Shown in pieces: positions 23,854-26,925 of a stretch of 32,122 nt of DNA (within the stretch, counting starts at the first letter, position 1; every line of letters begins with the position of its first letter). Source of the DNA: Branchiostoma floridae. Lineage: Eukaryota > Chordata > Leptocardii > Amphioxiformes > Branchiostomatidae. Where the stretch lies: positions 31,230,155 through 31,262,276 of the forward strand of contig NC_049980.1 in NCBI RefSeq assembly GCF_000003815.2, written 5' to 3'. The position numbers and the translations under genes are program-made. The notes under the pieces were generated by a model that was not told the origin of the DNA, made no database searches, and was given only the letters and a program-made list of their open reading frames with translations.

Positions 23854-24688
23854 ATGTGTCTGTTGTTCCCTGTCTAGGAAGGGTTGGACATTACGGGAAG
23901 TCGTACTAAAGGTCTTCTTCATTATTGAGTGTAGTTTTAATTGTTATATAATGACTGTGCAAAATGAAGTACGTAGTGCTAATCTTGTCTATGTTATCTC
24001 CTGTAGAATGTCCCATCTTACCCAGAAGTTACAGAGAAAGTGAAATCCGATCCCTCCCAGGACCTGGCAACCCTGCATCAGATCTGTCTCTCTCACCTGA
24101 CGGAACTACAAACCCTTAGTACCACACAGGTGAGAAACCACAATACAATAAAACTACAAAATTTTTAGACCAAAACATGTATGAGCATGTCCATCAATGC
24201 ACAAAAGTATACAACAGCCAGATGGTCTTTTGGGTGTCTTTGTACATTGTCTTTTGTTTAATTAGCAGTGGGCTTCTTCAAACATGACATTGTCCAATAT
24301 TTTTTTGTCTGAATGGGCGTTGAACCACACGGCTCTCCTTTTGATAATTCCATTTCTTCTTACTGGTAGCAAGTTTTCTCTACCTCCGAGACCATGCTAT
24401 GGATCCTTGTTTGATCCTTATCTGTACATTGTTGACATCTCAACCGATGACTTGATTGTATACTTTATCCTCTCCAGCTTACTCTGTAGCTTCCTGGTCC
24501 TTGTTACTTCAACTCATATGCATGCATGCATGTCAGTTAATGTGAGTCTGTGCTAATTCTGCTAACACCATGCACATGTTATACATCTTTTATTTTGTTG
24601 ATTTCAGAGTCATCTGAAGAAGTTGCTGGCAGTGACAGAGCATCTCAGCAACAGACAACAACAGTACATGGGCGCAGTCAAGCGATGA
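485..24688 (+). CDS. RASA1: Ras GTPase-activating protein 1 (p120 RasGAP), 3' part of the gene, 22 exons
   Basis: The joined exons are 485-555, 3959-4076, 4371-4402, 6225-6274, 6877-7027, 7885-7963, 8869-8995, 10494-10576, 10898-10971, 11768-11852, 12162-12400, 13303-13379, 17535-17704, 18534-18693, 19566-19708, 21501-21616, 22065-22151, 22439-22506, 22911-22999, 23364-23441, 24007-24129 and 24608-24688. They give 766 residues plus TGA with every intron GT-AG and in phase. Approximate domains are SH3 5-63, SH2 74-167, PH 197-300, C2 310-430 and RasGAP 470-700. The length from the SH3 domain to the arginine finger equals that of human RASA1 (known from the family). The protein binds phosphotyrosine partners at the membrane and stimulates GTP hydrolysis by Ras. 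Arg100 (SH2), Arg513 (finger) and Arg627 (FLR motif) are present. The start codon, N-terminal region and first SH2 lie upstream of the window. I saw no regulatory site that can be tied to the gene. Confidence 0.95.
594..1062 (+). repeat. Degenerate minisatellite, about nine units of 36-68 bp
   Basis: Units start about 594, 648, 712, 764, 810, 867, 908, 944 and 995. Each runs roughly TTCTGTATCTGTATC, CGGTATAAC, GCCCTTTGGCGTAA and CACACCAGC, with internal indels. Related single units occur at 6515-6575, in the duplicated intron start 17705-17990, and near 23528, so the unit is dispersed through introns of the same gene. Confidence 0.75.
1063..1489 (+). other. Unremarkable intron sequence
   Basis: Intron 1 sequence between two repeat arrays. 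I see no gene, RNA or mobile element in it. Confidence 0.5.
1490..3125 (+). repeat. Diverged satellite array, about 13 monomers of ~125 bp
   Basis: A recurring core, CATATTAGCTTTGAGAAGCA with variants, appears near 1520, 1635, 1742, 1863, 2000, 2121, 2312, 2434, 2536, 2660, 2800, 2927 and 3070. It is followed by GAAAGACTAATCTATTT or TTGAAAATTATATTTA, then TGAATAGCTTTTCCCCAAAT and TTTCCTTAAAAGATGAC. Two monomer types, one with GACATCATAGCAGC and one with TGCCATATTAGC, seem to be interspersed. Two monomers contain TGACGTCA (1519-1526, 2664-2671). No ORF of note. Confidence 0.7.
3384..3696. mobile_element. Non-autonomous DNA element with CAGGGTTGGACAAG ends
   Basis: The left end CAGGGTTGGACAAG and right end CTTGTCCAACCCTG are perfect inverted copies, and ACTTGCC words recur inside. 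CAGGG ends fit the hAT group. No clean 8-bp target duplication is seen, so the insertion may be old. Confidence 0.6.
3732..3912. mobile_element. Palindromic MITE, TACTGTAAATGCA ends, copy 1
   Basis: Ends TACTGTAAATGCA and TCATTTACAGTA are inverted copies, and the inside is rich in TTCGCGG and CCGCGAA blocks that also pair. Copies lie at 5013 and 25196. It ends 46 bp before exon w2. Confidence 0.75.
3959..4076 (+). CDS. RASA1: RASA1 exon w2: rest of SH3
   Basis: Follows a CACGTTAG acceptor and ends before GTAGGA, phase 2 in and phase 0 out. It encodes FEKSDVFMVHN, then GGWLWVT (the conserved SH3 tryptophan strand) and GLVIRDLVEEL, matching the second half of the RASA1 SH3. A palindromic MITE ends only 46 bp upstream of the acceptor. 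Confidence 0.95.
4371..4402 (+). CDS. RASA1: RASA1 exon w3: SH3-SH2 linker, 32-nt micro-exon
   Basis: Acceptor CTGACACAG, donor GTGAGT. It encodes DFYADPHEGK. The DPHEGK tract just before the second SH2 is shared with vertebrate RASA1, which confirms this very short exon. Confidence 0.92.
4795..5297 (+). repeat. Local tandem duplication around a MITE
   Basis: CTAATACCACATTAAACCAG recurs about 150 bp later in near-identical form, and GTAGGATCCCA with flanks occurs near 4908 and 5266, on both sides of the MITE at 5013-5229. This indicates duplication of intron sequence before or with the insertion. Confidence 0.55.
5013..5229. mobile_element. Palindromic MITE, TACTGTAAATGCA family, copy 2
   Basis: ACTGTAAATGCAGAAATGTT at the left and TTGCATTTACAGTA at the right, with CCGCGAAC and GTTCGCGG-type internal blocks shared with the copy at 3732. 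Confidence 0.75.
5823..6060 (+). mobile_element. tRNA-derived SINE, plus strand
   Basis: A pol III A-box-like TTGGTGTAATGG (about 5832) and a B-box GGGTTTGAATCCCC (5876-5889) have tRNA spacing, followed by a tail with ATGGGTACCTAACTTCGG. It is a SINE head, not a tRNA gene: the acceptor stem does not close and unrelated sequence follows directly. Confidence 0.65.
6225..6274 (+). CDS. RASA1: RASA1 exon w4: start of second SH2
   Basis: Acceptor TTTTTTTCCAG, donor GTATCT. It encodes WFHGTITKEKAAQLLS: the WFHG opening of an SH2 domain and helix alpha-A. Confidence 0.95.
6444..6510 (+). repeat. Dispersed repeat end with GAAACGTTGG and AAATAAAACATG
   Basis: CCTGAAGAAGGTTGAAACGT, GGAAATAAAACATG and GTGTAAAAAAAAGAGTCTCT run together, closely matching the arms of the insertion at 8650-8768. 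It is probably the 3' end of a retroelement. Confidence 0.5.
6515..6575 (+). repeat. Single unit of the 594-1062 minisatellite
   Basis: CTGTATCTGTAGCTATATAG, TGTATAACCGCC, TTTGGCGTAACACACCAGC and TTCGCAGGCACG follow the array consensus, including the GCAGGCACG that ends the large array at about 1062. Confidence 0.65.
6877..7027 (+). CDS. RASA1: RASA1 exon w5: SH2 core with FLIRPSD motif
   Basis: Acceptor TTTTTGCCCAG, donor GTACGT. It encodes FLIRPSDSSPGDYSLFFRSN and the following strands. Arg100 (CGT at 6903-6905) is the phosphotyrosine-binding FLVR arginine. The 3' half of this exon and the start of the next intron are duplicated downstream (7090 and about 7460). Confidence 0.96.
7090..7155 (+). 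pseudogene. Duplicate of the 3' part of SH2 exon w5
   Basis: Twenty-two codons match 6951-7016 with eight substitutions. Seven of the eight are silent, and the only amino-acid change is Glu to Asp. The copy lies 139 bp downstream of the original, lacks the exon end and donor, and stops at a MITE. It cannot be spliced in as it stands. Confidence 0.85.
7158..7258. mobile_element. 101-bp MITE flanked by TA
   Basis: CTGGTATCCAG, CGTAATATAGCT at the left pairs with AGCTATATTACG, CTGGATACCAG at the right, a 24-bp inverted repeat with one mismatch. TA flanks each side (7156-7157, 7259-7260), as for Tc1/mariner-type insertion. Confidence 0.8.
7299..7398. other. Assembly gap, exactly 100 N
   Basis: One hundred N is a conventional placeholder for a gap of unknown size. 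It lies inside the duplicated SH2-exon region, so the true copy number there is not known. Confidence 0.98.
7399..7512 (+). pseudogene. Third, degraded copy of the w5 exon end and intron start
   Basis: TGCTGTTATCAGAATAATTA (about 7416) copies the intron start after w5. TTTGAGTTGGGGGGACACCA and ACTATGCAACGTACGTCTCT (to 7512) then copy the end of w5 with its donor. Confidence 0.7.
7509..7625 (+). mobile_element. Truncated repeat, same family as 15156-15643
   Basis: CAGGGTTCTAGCCAGGATTT matches the left end at 15160, and CCTTCCACGGTG matches CCTTCCATGGTG near 15284. No right end is seen. Confidence 0.45.
7885..7963 (+). CDS. RASA1: RASA1 exon w6: end of SH2
   Basis: Acceptor CCTTCTAG, donor GTGGGT. 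It encodes LDDIIKHYKTEQIVEGYTLG and then EPVPNK, which is the C-terminal helix and last strand of the RASA1 second SH2 domain. Confidence 0.95.
8160..8440 (-). mobile_element. tRNA-derived SINE, minus strand, copy 1
   Basis: Read on the minus strand, the head has an A-box in GTTACTGAGTGGGTAGAGTG and a B-box GAGTTTGATCCCC. The body matches the copy at 12845-13125 throughout (GATGGTGCATAGG, GGGCCACACA, ATGCAAGGCGAACA). Confidence 0.75.
8457..8817 (-). mobile_element. LINE 3' fragment, minus strand, with nested insertion
   Basis: 8457-8637 and 8781-8817 match the LINE end at 30396-30640 (GAATGAATGAAAG, GCTAGGTACAGGTCACTGAT, AGCAGGATGGTCAACATCTT) and are split by the insertion at 8650-8768. The minus-strand peptide pieces KPCIS and FCSYIHLF correspond to KPCIS and ICSYIYTC in the other copy. 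Confidence 0.7.
8650..8768 (-). mobile_element. 119-bp insertion with 12-bp target duplication and foldback arms
   Basis: GAACTGATAATG occurs at 8638-8649 and 8769-8780, a perfect 12-bp duplication. Inside, a 25-bp perfect inverted repeat (8649-8673 with 8710-8734) flanks a loop with CACCGACGTTTTGGTGA. The length and the duplication suggest a retroposed, 5'-inverted fragment of the repeat seen at 6444. Confidence 0.75.
8869..8995 (+). CDS. RASA1: RASA1 exon w7: SH2-PH linker and first PH strand
   Basis: Acceptor CCTTTTACAG, donor GTACAT. It encodes a 30-residue linker and then DTIVKKGYLSKKG, the first strand of the PH domain. The 3' end of the exon with its donor is repeated in tandem at least six more times in the following intron. 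Confidence 0.93.
8959..9858 (+). repeat. Junction minisatellite: PH exon end plus donor, 7 copies
   Basis: The block GACACCATCGTCAAGAAGGG, TACCTCAGCAAAAAAG and GT recurs. The original ends at 8995. Further copies start at 9104, 9281, 9422, 9559, 9696 and 9833. Exon-like ends fall at 9141, 9317, 9458, 9595 and 9732, each followed by GT; the last copy has lost the GT. The spacing settles to 137 bp in the three nearly identical copies 9422-9832. The unit length is not a multiple of three, and the frame after the first donor stops within six codons. Confidence 0.92.
9859..10493 (+). other. Rest of the w7-w8 intron, with one decayed array unit
   Basis: A degenerate eighth unit lies near 10085-10216 (ATCATCAGCAAAAAAAGAC, GTCTCTGTTGTCTTTGCAAC, AAAAGAACCCTGCAACTCAG). 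Otherwise I see nothing identifiable. Confidence 0.6.
10494..10576 (+). CDS. RASA1: RASA1 exon w8: PH domain strands 2-3
   Basis: Acceptor ATTTTTCAG, donor GTTGGT. It encodes GHRSKKWKNLFFILNG and then QHVYYFENEK, the typical KxWKxxxFxL core of a PH domain. Confidence 0.94.
10706..10729 (+). repeat. (ATTTG)n microsatellite
   Basis: About five copies of ATTTG in the intron after w8. Confidence 0.8.
10898..10971 (+). CDS. RASA1: RASA1 exon w9: PH domain middle
   Basis: Acceptor TTTTCCACAG, donor GTATGG. It encodes RTKPKGLIDLNYASIYPVHE and SLFGR, close to the KPKGLIDL...SLFGRPNCF region of vertebrate RASA1. Confidence 0.95.
11215..11660 (+). mobile_element. Probable retroelement 3' tail
   Basis: Sequence of different composition from the flanks, with a TGAT microsatellite at 11494-11514 and ending in TTTTAATAAAATACAAATAA. 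The A-rich AATAAA end suggests a LINE-type tail, but no reverse transcriptase residues can be read. Confidence 0.35.
11768..11852 (+). CDS. RASA1: RASA1 exon w10: end of PH
   Basis: Acceptor CTTCCTGTCCAG, donor GTGAGG. It encodes PNCFQTVVRALNDVTTTYLC and ADTAELAK, the last strands and the start of the C-terminal helix, which continues as EWILAMRQFC in w11. Confidence 0.94.
12162..12400 (+). CDS. RASA1: RASA1 exon w11: PH helix end and first half of C2
   Basis: Acceptor TACCTACAG, donor GTGAGT. It encodes EWILAMRQFC, a short linker, then C2 strands with ARNLPVKHLPHPYC and GPNPLWSEEFVFE. It is distinctly more GC-rich than the introns around it, and is the longest exon in the window. Confidence 0.96.
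12640..12790 (-). mobile_element. tRNA-derived SINE relic, minus strand
   Basis: GGGATTCGAACCC (12759-12771) is an inverted pol III B-box, next to the common SINE body GCCTTTCCCAAAGGCACAAC. Confidence 0.6.
12845..13125 (-). mobile_element. tRNA-derived SINE, minus strand, copy 2
   Basis: Shares GATGGTGCATAGG, GGGCCACACA, TTTGTGCAATC, GGTATGACTC and ATGCAAGGCGAACA, in the same order, with the SINE at 8160-8440. The B-box is more decayed here. Confidence 0.75.
13303..13379 (+). CDS. RASA1: RASA1 exon w12: C2 middle
   Basis: Acceptor CTGTCTGCAG, donor GTAAGT. It encodes DLPREVESFTLLLCSRARRS and KDAVV. It ends in phase 1 and joins directly to w13, giving SKDAVVASVYVPLSKL. The residue count from SKD to DEW then equals the human protein (22), so no exon between w12 and w13 is required. 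Confidence 0.93.
13389..13413 (+). repeat. (GTTT)n microsatellite beside the w12 donor
   Basis: Six GTTT units beginning 9 bp after the GT donor of w12. Confidence 0.85.
13740..14062 (+). mobile_element. Non-LTR retrotransposon 3' end, plus strand
   Basis: 13838-13921 reads NILPSHIKSLPNISQFKKAI then YHHVFSS and TGA, the typical end of a LINE reverse transcriptase (WNxLPxxI...FKxxL). The following tail ends in AAATAAAGGAATAAAGGAAT. The 5' part is missing, as usual for truncated insertions; the left limit is uncertain. Confidence 0.75.
14243..14637. mobile_element. hAT-like MITE with 8-bp target duplication (copy 1)
   Basis: Ends CAGGGCTCTAGCCAGC and AGCTGGCTAGAGCCCTG are inverted. GTGATGAC at 14235-14242 and 14638-14645 is a perfect 8-bp duplication, as for hAT transposition. 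The inside carries TTCCGTCAATTGACGGAAAT. No transposase. Confidence 0.92.
15156..15643. mobile_element. Probable non-autonomous element with internal tandem duplication
   Basis: CTTTTAGCTAGG at the left pairs with CCTGGCTAAAAG at the right. CTACTAAT before and CTACTAAC after look like an 8-bp duplication with one change. Inside, CCTGGTCAATCAGAATTTCA starts at 15376 and 15509 (133-bp period). It ends 30 bp before the possible exon at 15674. Confidence 0.55.
15674..15739 (+). other. Possible 66-nt cassette exon or relic exon inside the C2-domain intron
   Basis: It has a very strong pyrimidine tract and CCCAG acceptor and a GTCAGT donor, phase 1 on both sides, and 22 open codons reading DQLLVAASVILVPSAVENLG plus V and R. 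The AASVILVP stretch loosely resembles ASVYVPL at the start of w13. Including it would insert 22 residues in the C2 domain without a frameshift. The conserved protein does not need it, so it is either an alternative exon, a decayed duplicate or chance. Confidence 0.35.
15740..16374 (+). other. Intron sequence without a clear feature
   Basis: AT-rich, with several GTGCATGCAC-like words (15901, 16206) but no defined element or coding exon. Confidence 0.5.
16375..16727. mobile_element. hAT-like MITE with 8-bp target duplication (copy 2)
   Basis: Same ends and inside as 14243-14637. CCACATCC at 16367-16374 and 16728-16735 is a perfect duplication. A segment near the middle right, present in copy 1, is shorter here. 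Confidence 0.92.
16728..17534 (+). other. Intron sequence without a clear feature
   Basis: Third-kilobase intron tail before exon w13. I recognise no exon, RNA or element; small ORFs here have no RASA1-like or other family sequence. Confidence 0.5.
17535..17704 (+). CDS. RASA1: RASA1 exon w13: end of C2
   Basis: Acceptor CTCCTTGCAG, donor GTGGGG. It encodes ASVYVPLSKLPNGQYVDEWY, the C2 strand with the conserved xVPLSxLxxG...EWYP pattern, then GSIRIRAHYRSQLVLP and EEYAGLKQ. The last ~99 nt and the donor are duplicated downstream in frame. Confidence 0.95.
17705..17990 (+). repeat. Two extra in-frame copies of the w13 exon end and donor
   Basis: 17762-17860 repeats 17606-17704 at a 156-bp period with five substitutions (Tyr to Phe, Leu to Gln, two silent). 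A third, shortened copy ends at 17938, another 78 bp on. All three end in CAG and GTGGGG followed by TTAGCATCTGTAT. 156 and 78 are multiples of three and there is no stop between them, so the frame stays open through all copies. The intron part between copies is a unit of the 594-1062 minisatellite. Confidence 0.9.
18378..18533 (+). repeat. Upstream duplicate of the w14 exon start with acceptor
   Basis: CCCCTTGCAG and CTGATAGTATCCAAAGAATT to GACAAGG repeat 18534 onwards, 156 bp earlier. After GACAAGGT the copy lacks 16 nt found in w14 and soon diverges. The frame nevertheless stays open from 18378 into w14, so use of this acceptor would add 52 residues without a frameshift. Confidence 0.88.
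18534..18693 (+). CDS. RASA1: RASA1 exon w14: start of RasGAP module
   Basis: Acceptor TTTTCTCTTGCAG, donor GTTCGT. It encodes LIVSKEFHTIYALDKVCARD, then RSLLASALLRVFRDEKKEAV and TLTTKEIANE. A near copy of the exon start with its acceptor lies 156 bp upstream (18378). This copy is chosen as real because it keeps the VCARDRSLLASALLR sequence shared with vertebrates. Confidence 0.94.
19179..19514. mobile_element. hAT-like MITE with 8-bp target duplication (copy 3)
   Basis: Ends CAGGGTTGTAGCCAGC and GCTGGCTACAACCCTG. ATTTGTAC at 19171-19178 and 19515-19522 is a perfect 8-bp duplication. TTCCGTC blocks are shared with the other copies. It sits 51 bp upstream of the arginine-finger exon. Confidence 0.92.
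19566..19708 (+). CDS. RASA1: RASA1 exon w15: arginine finger exon
   Basis: Acceptor TTGTTTCCAG, donor GTCAGT. It encodes ESATLFRATTLASTLMDQYM and more. The CGA at 19586-19588 is residue 513, equivalent to the catalytic arginine finger (human Arg789) that completes the Ras active site. A hAT-like MITE ends 51 bp upstream of the exon. Confidence 0.97.
20272..20747. repeat. 413-bp-spaced direct repeat surrounding a nested element
   Basis: CCCGACCCTGACACCACTGT and the next ~43 nt (20272-20334) recur at 20685-20747 with few changes. Between them, GGTTGGGTACTGGTACAGAA (20340) and CCAGTTCAGATTCAGAGGAT (about 20648) belong to the family of 27822-28046, interrupted by the MITE at 20376. Confidence 0.6.
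20376..20643. mobile_element. Palindromic MITE nested in another repeat
   Basis: Arms of about 64 bp (20376-20440 and 20580-20643): TCCTCCTACACAGGGACATC pairs with GATGTCCCTGCGTAGGAGGA. The central ~140 bp are unpaired. No clear target duplication. Confidence 0.8.
21040..21236 (+). repeat. Dispersed repeat with hammerhead-like core, copy A
   Basis: GCAGCAGCGACACC (21074) and GCTGCAGTGTGAAGTA lead to CCTGAGGAAGGCGACAGATG, GTCACTG and ATTATGTACTGGTTGTG. CTGAGGA at 21160-21166 precedes a stem GGCGAC with GTCACT, one mismatch. Relatives are at 25366-25482 (minus) and 26630-26925. Confidence 0.6.
21501..21616 (+). CDS. RASA1: RASA1 exon w16: RasGAP helices
   Basis: Acceptor CCTTGTGTAG, donor GTGCTG. 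It encodes LNPTKLEKGADVNSNLETLL, then FLTEAVEAIFKATESCP, matching the SPSKLEKNEDVN region of vertebrate RASA1. Confidence 0.95.
21617..22064 (+). other. Short intron with a small tandem duplication
   Basis: GCTGAAATGTCATCTTTTTA and TGATAA occur twice in a row at 21619-21672 (27-bp period), just after the w16 donor. Otherwise nothing is seen. Confidence 0.6.
22065..22151 (+). CDS. RASA1: RASA1 exon w17: RasGAP helices
   Basis: Acceptor GTATCCCAG, donor GTTGGT. It encodes TLRYIFGCLQREVLKKWPDD and TTMRTRVVS, almost identical in pattern to the vertebrate protein. Phase 2 in and out. Confidence 0.96.
22439..22506 (+). CDS. RASA1: RASA1 exon w18: RasGAP signature motif
   Basis: Acceptor ATTTTCAG, donor GTGCGT. 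It encodes GFIFLRLICPAILNPRQFNL and LA. This is the RasGAP signature FLRxxxPAxxxP. Arg627 (AGA at 22455-22457) corresponds to the arginine that stabilises the finger loop. Confidence 0.97.
22911..22999 (+). CDS. RASA1: RASA1 exon w19: RasGAP
   Basis: Acceptor CTGTCCACAG, donor GTAAGC. It encodes ESPTPTAARTLTMVAKSLQN and LANLVEFGAK, the conserved KSLQNLAN helix of RasGAP domains. Confidence 0.97.
23364..23441 (+). CDS. RASA1: RASA1 exon w20: end of RasGAP
   Basis: Acceptor CTGTCTTCAG, donor GTACGT. It encodes EPYMEAVNPFIVKNKERMIM and FLDELA, the C-terminal helix of the GAP domain. Phase 0 on both sides. Confidence 0.96.
23607..23851 (+). repeat. (TG)n microsatellite, about 245 bp
   Basis: Long TG run with scattered GAGTG and TATG interruptions, in the intron between w20 and w21. 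It is preceded by a decayed minisatellite unit (about 23528, ATCTGTATCCGTATATCCAG). Confidence 0.97.
24007..24129 (+). CDS. RASA1: RASA1 exon w21: C-terminal extension
   Basis: Acceptor ATCTCCTGTAG, donor GTGAGA. It encodes NVPSYPEVTEKVKSDPSQDL, then ATLHQICLSHLTELQTLS, aligned with the helical tail of vertebrate RASA1. Confidence 0.94.
24608..24688 (+). CDS. RASA1: RASA1 exon w22: last coding exon with stop
   Basis: Acceptor TTGATTTCAG. It encodes SHLKKLLAVTEHLSNRQQQY and MGAVKR and ends with TGA at 24686-24688. The LKKLLAVTEHL segment matches the vertebrate C-terminus, where the protein also ends within about 20 residues. Confidence 0.94.
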   Translation, partial: SHLKKLLAVTEHLSNRQQQYMGAVKR

Positions 24689-25195
24689 CAGCACCGATAG
24701 CTGCAGTACTGATAGTGCCTGCTAGGGGGCAGTTGTTATCCATACATGGAAAGACTGGTGAGACTATGCCAAGTGCATAGAGTGGAGTTGGTCAGAGACA
24801 AACATCAGACTCAGAGGCCTACATGAACTTGCCTCCAGGCCTTTGCCATCAAGCCTTACAGATGAAACAAAGAATCATGCATATATAGCTTCAAGCGTGA
24901 AACAGACTCGAGATCTGTAAGATTATTTGTATCTCAGAAAACACAATCTTGTCTTCAGGCAATAGGAAAAGACGGAGTAACTTTTGTCCTTGATACTGTG
25001 AGAGTAGGGGCAAAAACCAAGGACACATATTAAGTACAAGATATACTTATGACTAACAGGAAATACAGTTCCATAGTATCAAAACCGGTAGATGTGTACA
25101 GCATTATTTACAGTAATCAGAGCATTATATCAAGGACCTTGTTGATTATATGAACCAGTATTGGTCAGAAATCTTTGTATACAGGTACTGTAAAT
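24689..25195 (+). other. Start of the RASA1 3' UTR
   Basis: Sequence directly after the TGA with no splice site or coding potential. The end of the transcript is not certain; candidate AATAAA sites are at 25795 and 27277, and the first lies inside a transposon-like element. Confidence 0.6.
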
Positions 25196-25328
25196 GCAGA
25201 AAACCACCACAAACATTTTTTTCATTACAGTATGCAACTTCAGCTCAGTATATGGCGATACCGCAAACACAAAACCACAGCAAACACTCCATTTTCTTGC
25301 TACTGCGAGCTTGAATGTATTTACAGTA
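25196..25328. mobile_element. Palindromic MITE, TACTGTAAATGCA family, copy 3 (short)
   Basis: TACTGTAAATGCAGAAAACC to GTATTTACAGTA, with decayed versions of the internal blocks of 3732-3912. If transcribed in the 3' UTR it could form a hairpin. Confidence 0.7.
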
Positions 25329-25365
25329 CTTGAACATCATTGAATAGTTTCAACAGGTTGGCAAA

Positions 25366-25482
25366 TCACTGGATATGAAAGTCCTTTACACACAACCAGT
25401 ACATAGTCATCTGCTGACATTTGGGTGATCAAATTCTGTCATCTTCCTCAGGGCAATACATATTGGTTCTACTTTGTATGAC
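25366..25482 (-). repeat. Dispersed repeat with hammerhead-like core, copy C
   Basis: On the minus strand: GTAGAACCAATATGTATTGC, CCTGAGGAAGATGACAGAAT, GATCACCCAAATGTC and TATGTACTGGTTGTGTGTAA. CTGAGGA is at 25445-25451 (complement). It matches 21150-21236. Confidence 0.6.
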
Positions 25483-25492
25483 GGGTTTTCGG

Positions 25493-26374
25493 AAAAACCT
25501 GTCCAGTCCAGAATGCGGAAAACCCTGTCCAGTCTGAAAAGAGGGTCTGCATGGGGGTATACGTTGTAAGCTACTAGGTACTAGTATACAACAACATTTT
25601 TTTAATCTTTGATATGGCTAAGCACAGAAATAACATCAACTTGAAGTGTGACACAATGTCATACAAAAATTATAACTTAACAAAAATCATCCATCATTGT
25701 TACTTCTGTGCATCATATAAAAAACTTCTACTCTTTAAGTCTTTGAGGCTGAACATGCTATTAGCCTTACGGCATAATTTTGCAAATAAAACACATTATC
25801 TTTAAAAGGATACATAGTTCTATATAGCTCACAACTTGTACTAGGGTTTGAAAAATGCCATCTCGGCTTTATTGTAAAATATATGTAATCTTATAACATT
25901 GTGTACTTAAGTCGTGTTGATATTGAAACCTTTCGCAGTCATTCTATTAAACCAGGATTTAAACAGACCAGCTCTCAAAATGAGTGCTGCATACTTATCA
26001 TTTAAAGAAAACCTTTCAAAGCCTGTCTTTGTAATGTATTGCTATTATTTAACAACCCGAAATTGACGGACACTCACTATCCATTGTTTGATGGACAATG
26101 GGTGTAATTCTCTCCCCCTCATGTCCTACCAGATAAGTGTTAATTGGGTACTTTGCATTTGACAGAACTGACTTTGTGTGCATGCATATTGCACCTTTGG
26201 GTCACTCATTATGCTGCCGATTCTATAGTTATGTGTATCAGTTTAGTGTAAGTGCTGTCTGAAGTAATAGTCTTAAGCATTGCCAGGAACCCCTATGTAG
26301 ACCCTCTTTTCAGACTGGACAGGGTTTTCCGCCCCATTTCCCTGTCTGGACTGGACAGGGTTTTCCGAAAACCC
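25493..26374. mobile_element. 882-bp element with long inverted ends
   Basis: The left arm 25493-25560 and right arm 26289-26374 are inverted copies: GGGTTTTCGGAAAAACCTGT pairs with ACAGGGTTTTCCGAAAACCC, and TGAAAAGAGGGTCTGCATGG with its counterpart. Each arm holds two copies of CGGAAAACCCTGTCCAGTC. The ~730-bp inside is AT-rich with no transposase; TATGAC before and TAATGAC after may be remnants of a target duplication. Confidence 0.75.
25795..25800 (+). promoter_or_regulatory. Candidate poly(A) signal AATAAA
   Basis: AATAAA 1.1 kb after the RASA1 stop, inside the inverted-repeat element 25493-26374. No cDNA support is available. Confidence 0.3.
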
Positions 26375-26390
26375 TTAATGACATGAGGGG

Positions 26391-26607
26391 CAGGCCTATC
26401 TCCAGGACCCGTCCTTCCGTCACGGGATGAAAGTTTGTTTCTGCGACGGAAAATAATTTTGCCCCTTCCGTCTCAAAAATGACATGAAACTGTTGAAAAT
26501 GTACTTTGATAAGCTTAAAATGACATATTTAACCAGGAAAATCAACAACCAGGGCTCCCAAACAATGAGTGGGATGGACAAAAAATTTTAAGCTGGAGAG
26601 AGCCCTG
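26391..26607. mobile_element. hAT-like MITE with 8-bp target duplication (copy 4, diverged)
   Basis: Ends CAGGCCTATCTCCAGG and GCTGGAGAGAGCCCTG. ATGAGGGG at 26383-26390 and 26608-26615 is a perfect duplication. CCTTCCGTC words inside link it to copies 1-3. Confidence 0.85.
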
Positions 26608-26629
26608 ATGAGGGGGGATATAAAGTCAA

Positions 26630-26925
26630 CTCGGACACGTTTGGGTTCGCATTCCTTACGCAGCAGCGACACCTAGCTGCAGTGCGAAGTAGAACCACCG
26701 ATGAAGGTTATAATTAGATATCCAGGTAATAAGATATGCCAAAATGATTTTGGAAATGGTCAGACGGTTCAGGTACCATCCAATACCTTTTTAGTGACAC
26801 TGACGAAAATTGGTTGCTAACTGACCAGTAGAAGTAACCAGTTAGTAATGCCCTCCGGAAGGTAACAGACGGTCGCCAAAGCATCATGATTATGTACTGG
26901 TTATGCGTAAAGAACTTTGCCATCC
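26630..26925 (+). repeat. Dispersed repeat with hammerhead-like core, copy B
   Basis: ACACGTTTGGGTTCGCATTC, GCAGCAGCGACACC and GCTGCAGTGCGAAGTA (26661 onwards) match copy A. GGTAACAGACGGTCGCCAAA follows at 26861 and TATGTACTGGTTATGCGTAA after it. An extra ~100 bp separates the two halves compared with copy A. Confidence 0.6.

Noticed and set aside
23521-23922. Long His-Thr and Cys-Val ORFs on both strands
   Set aside because: They are translations of the (TG)n microsatellite between exons w20 and w21.
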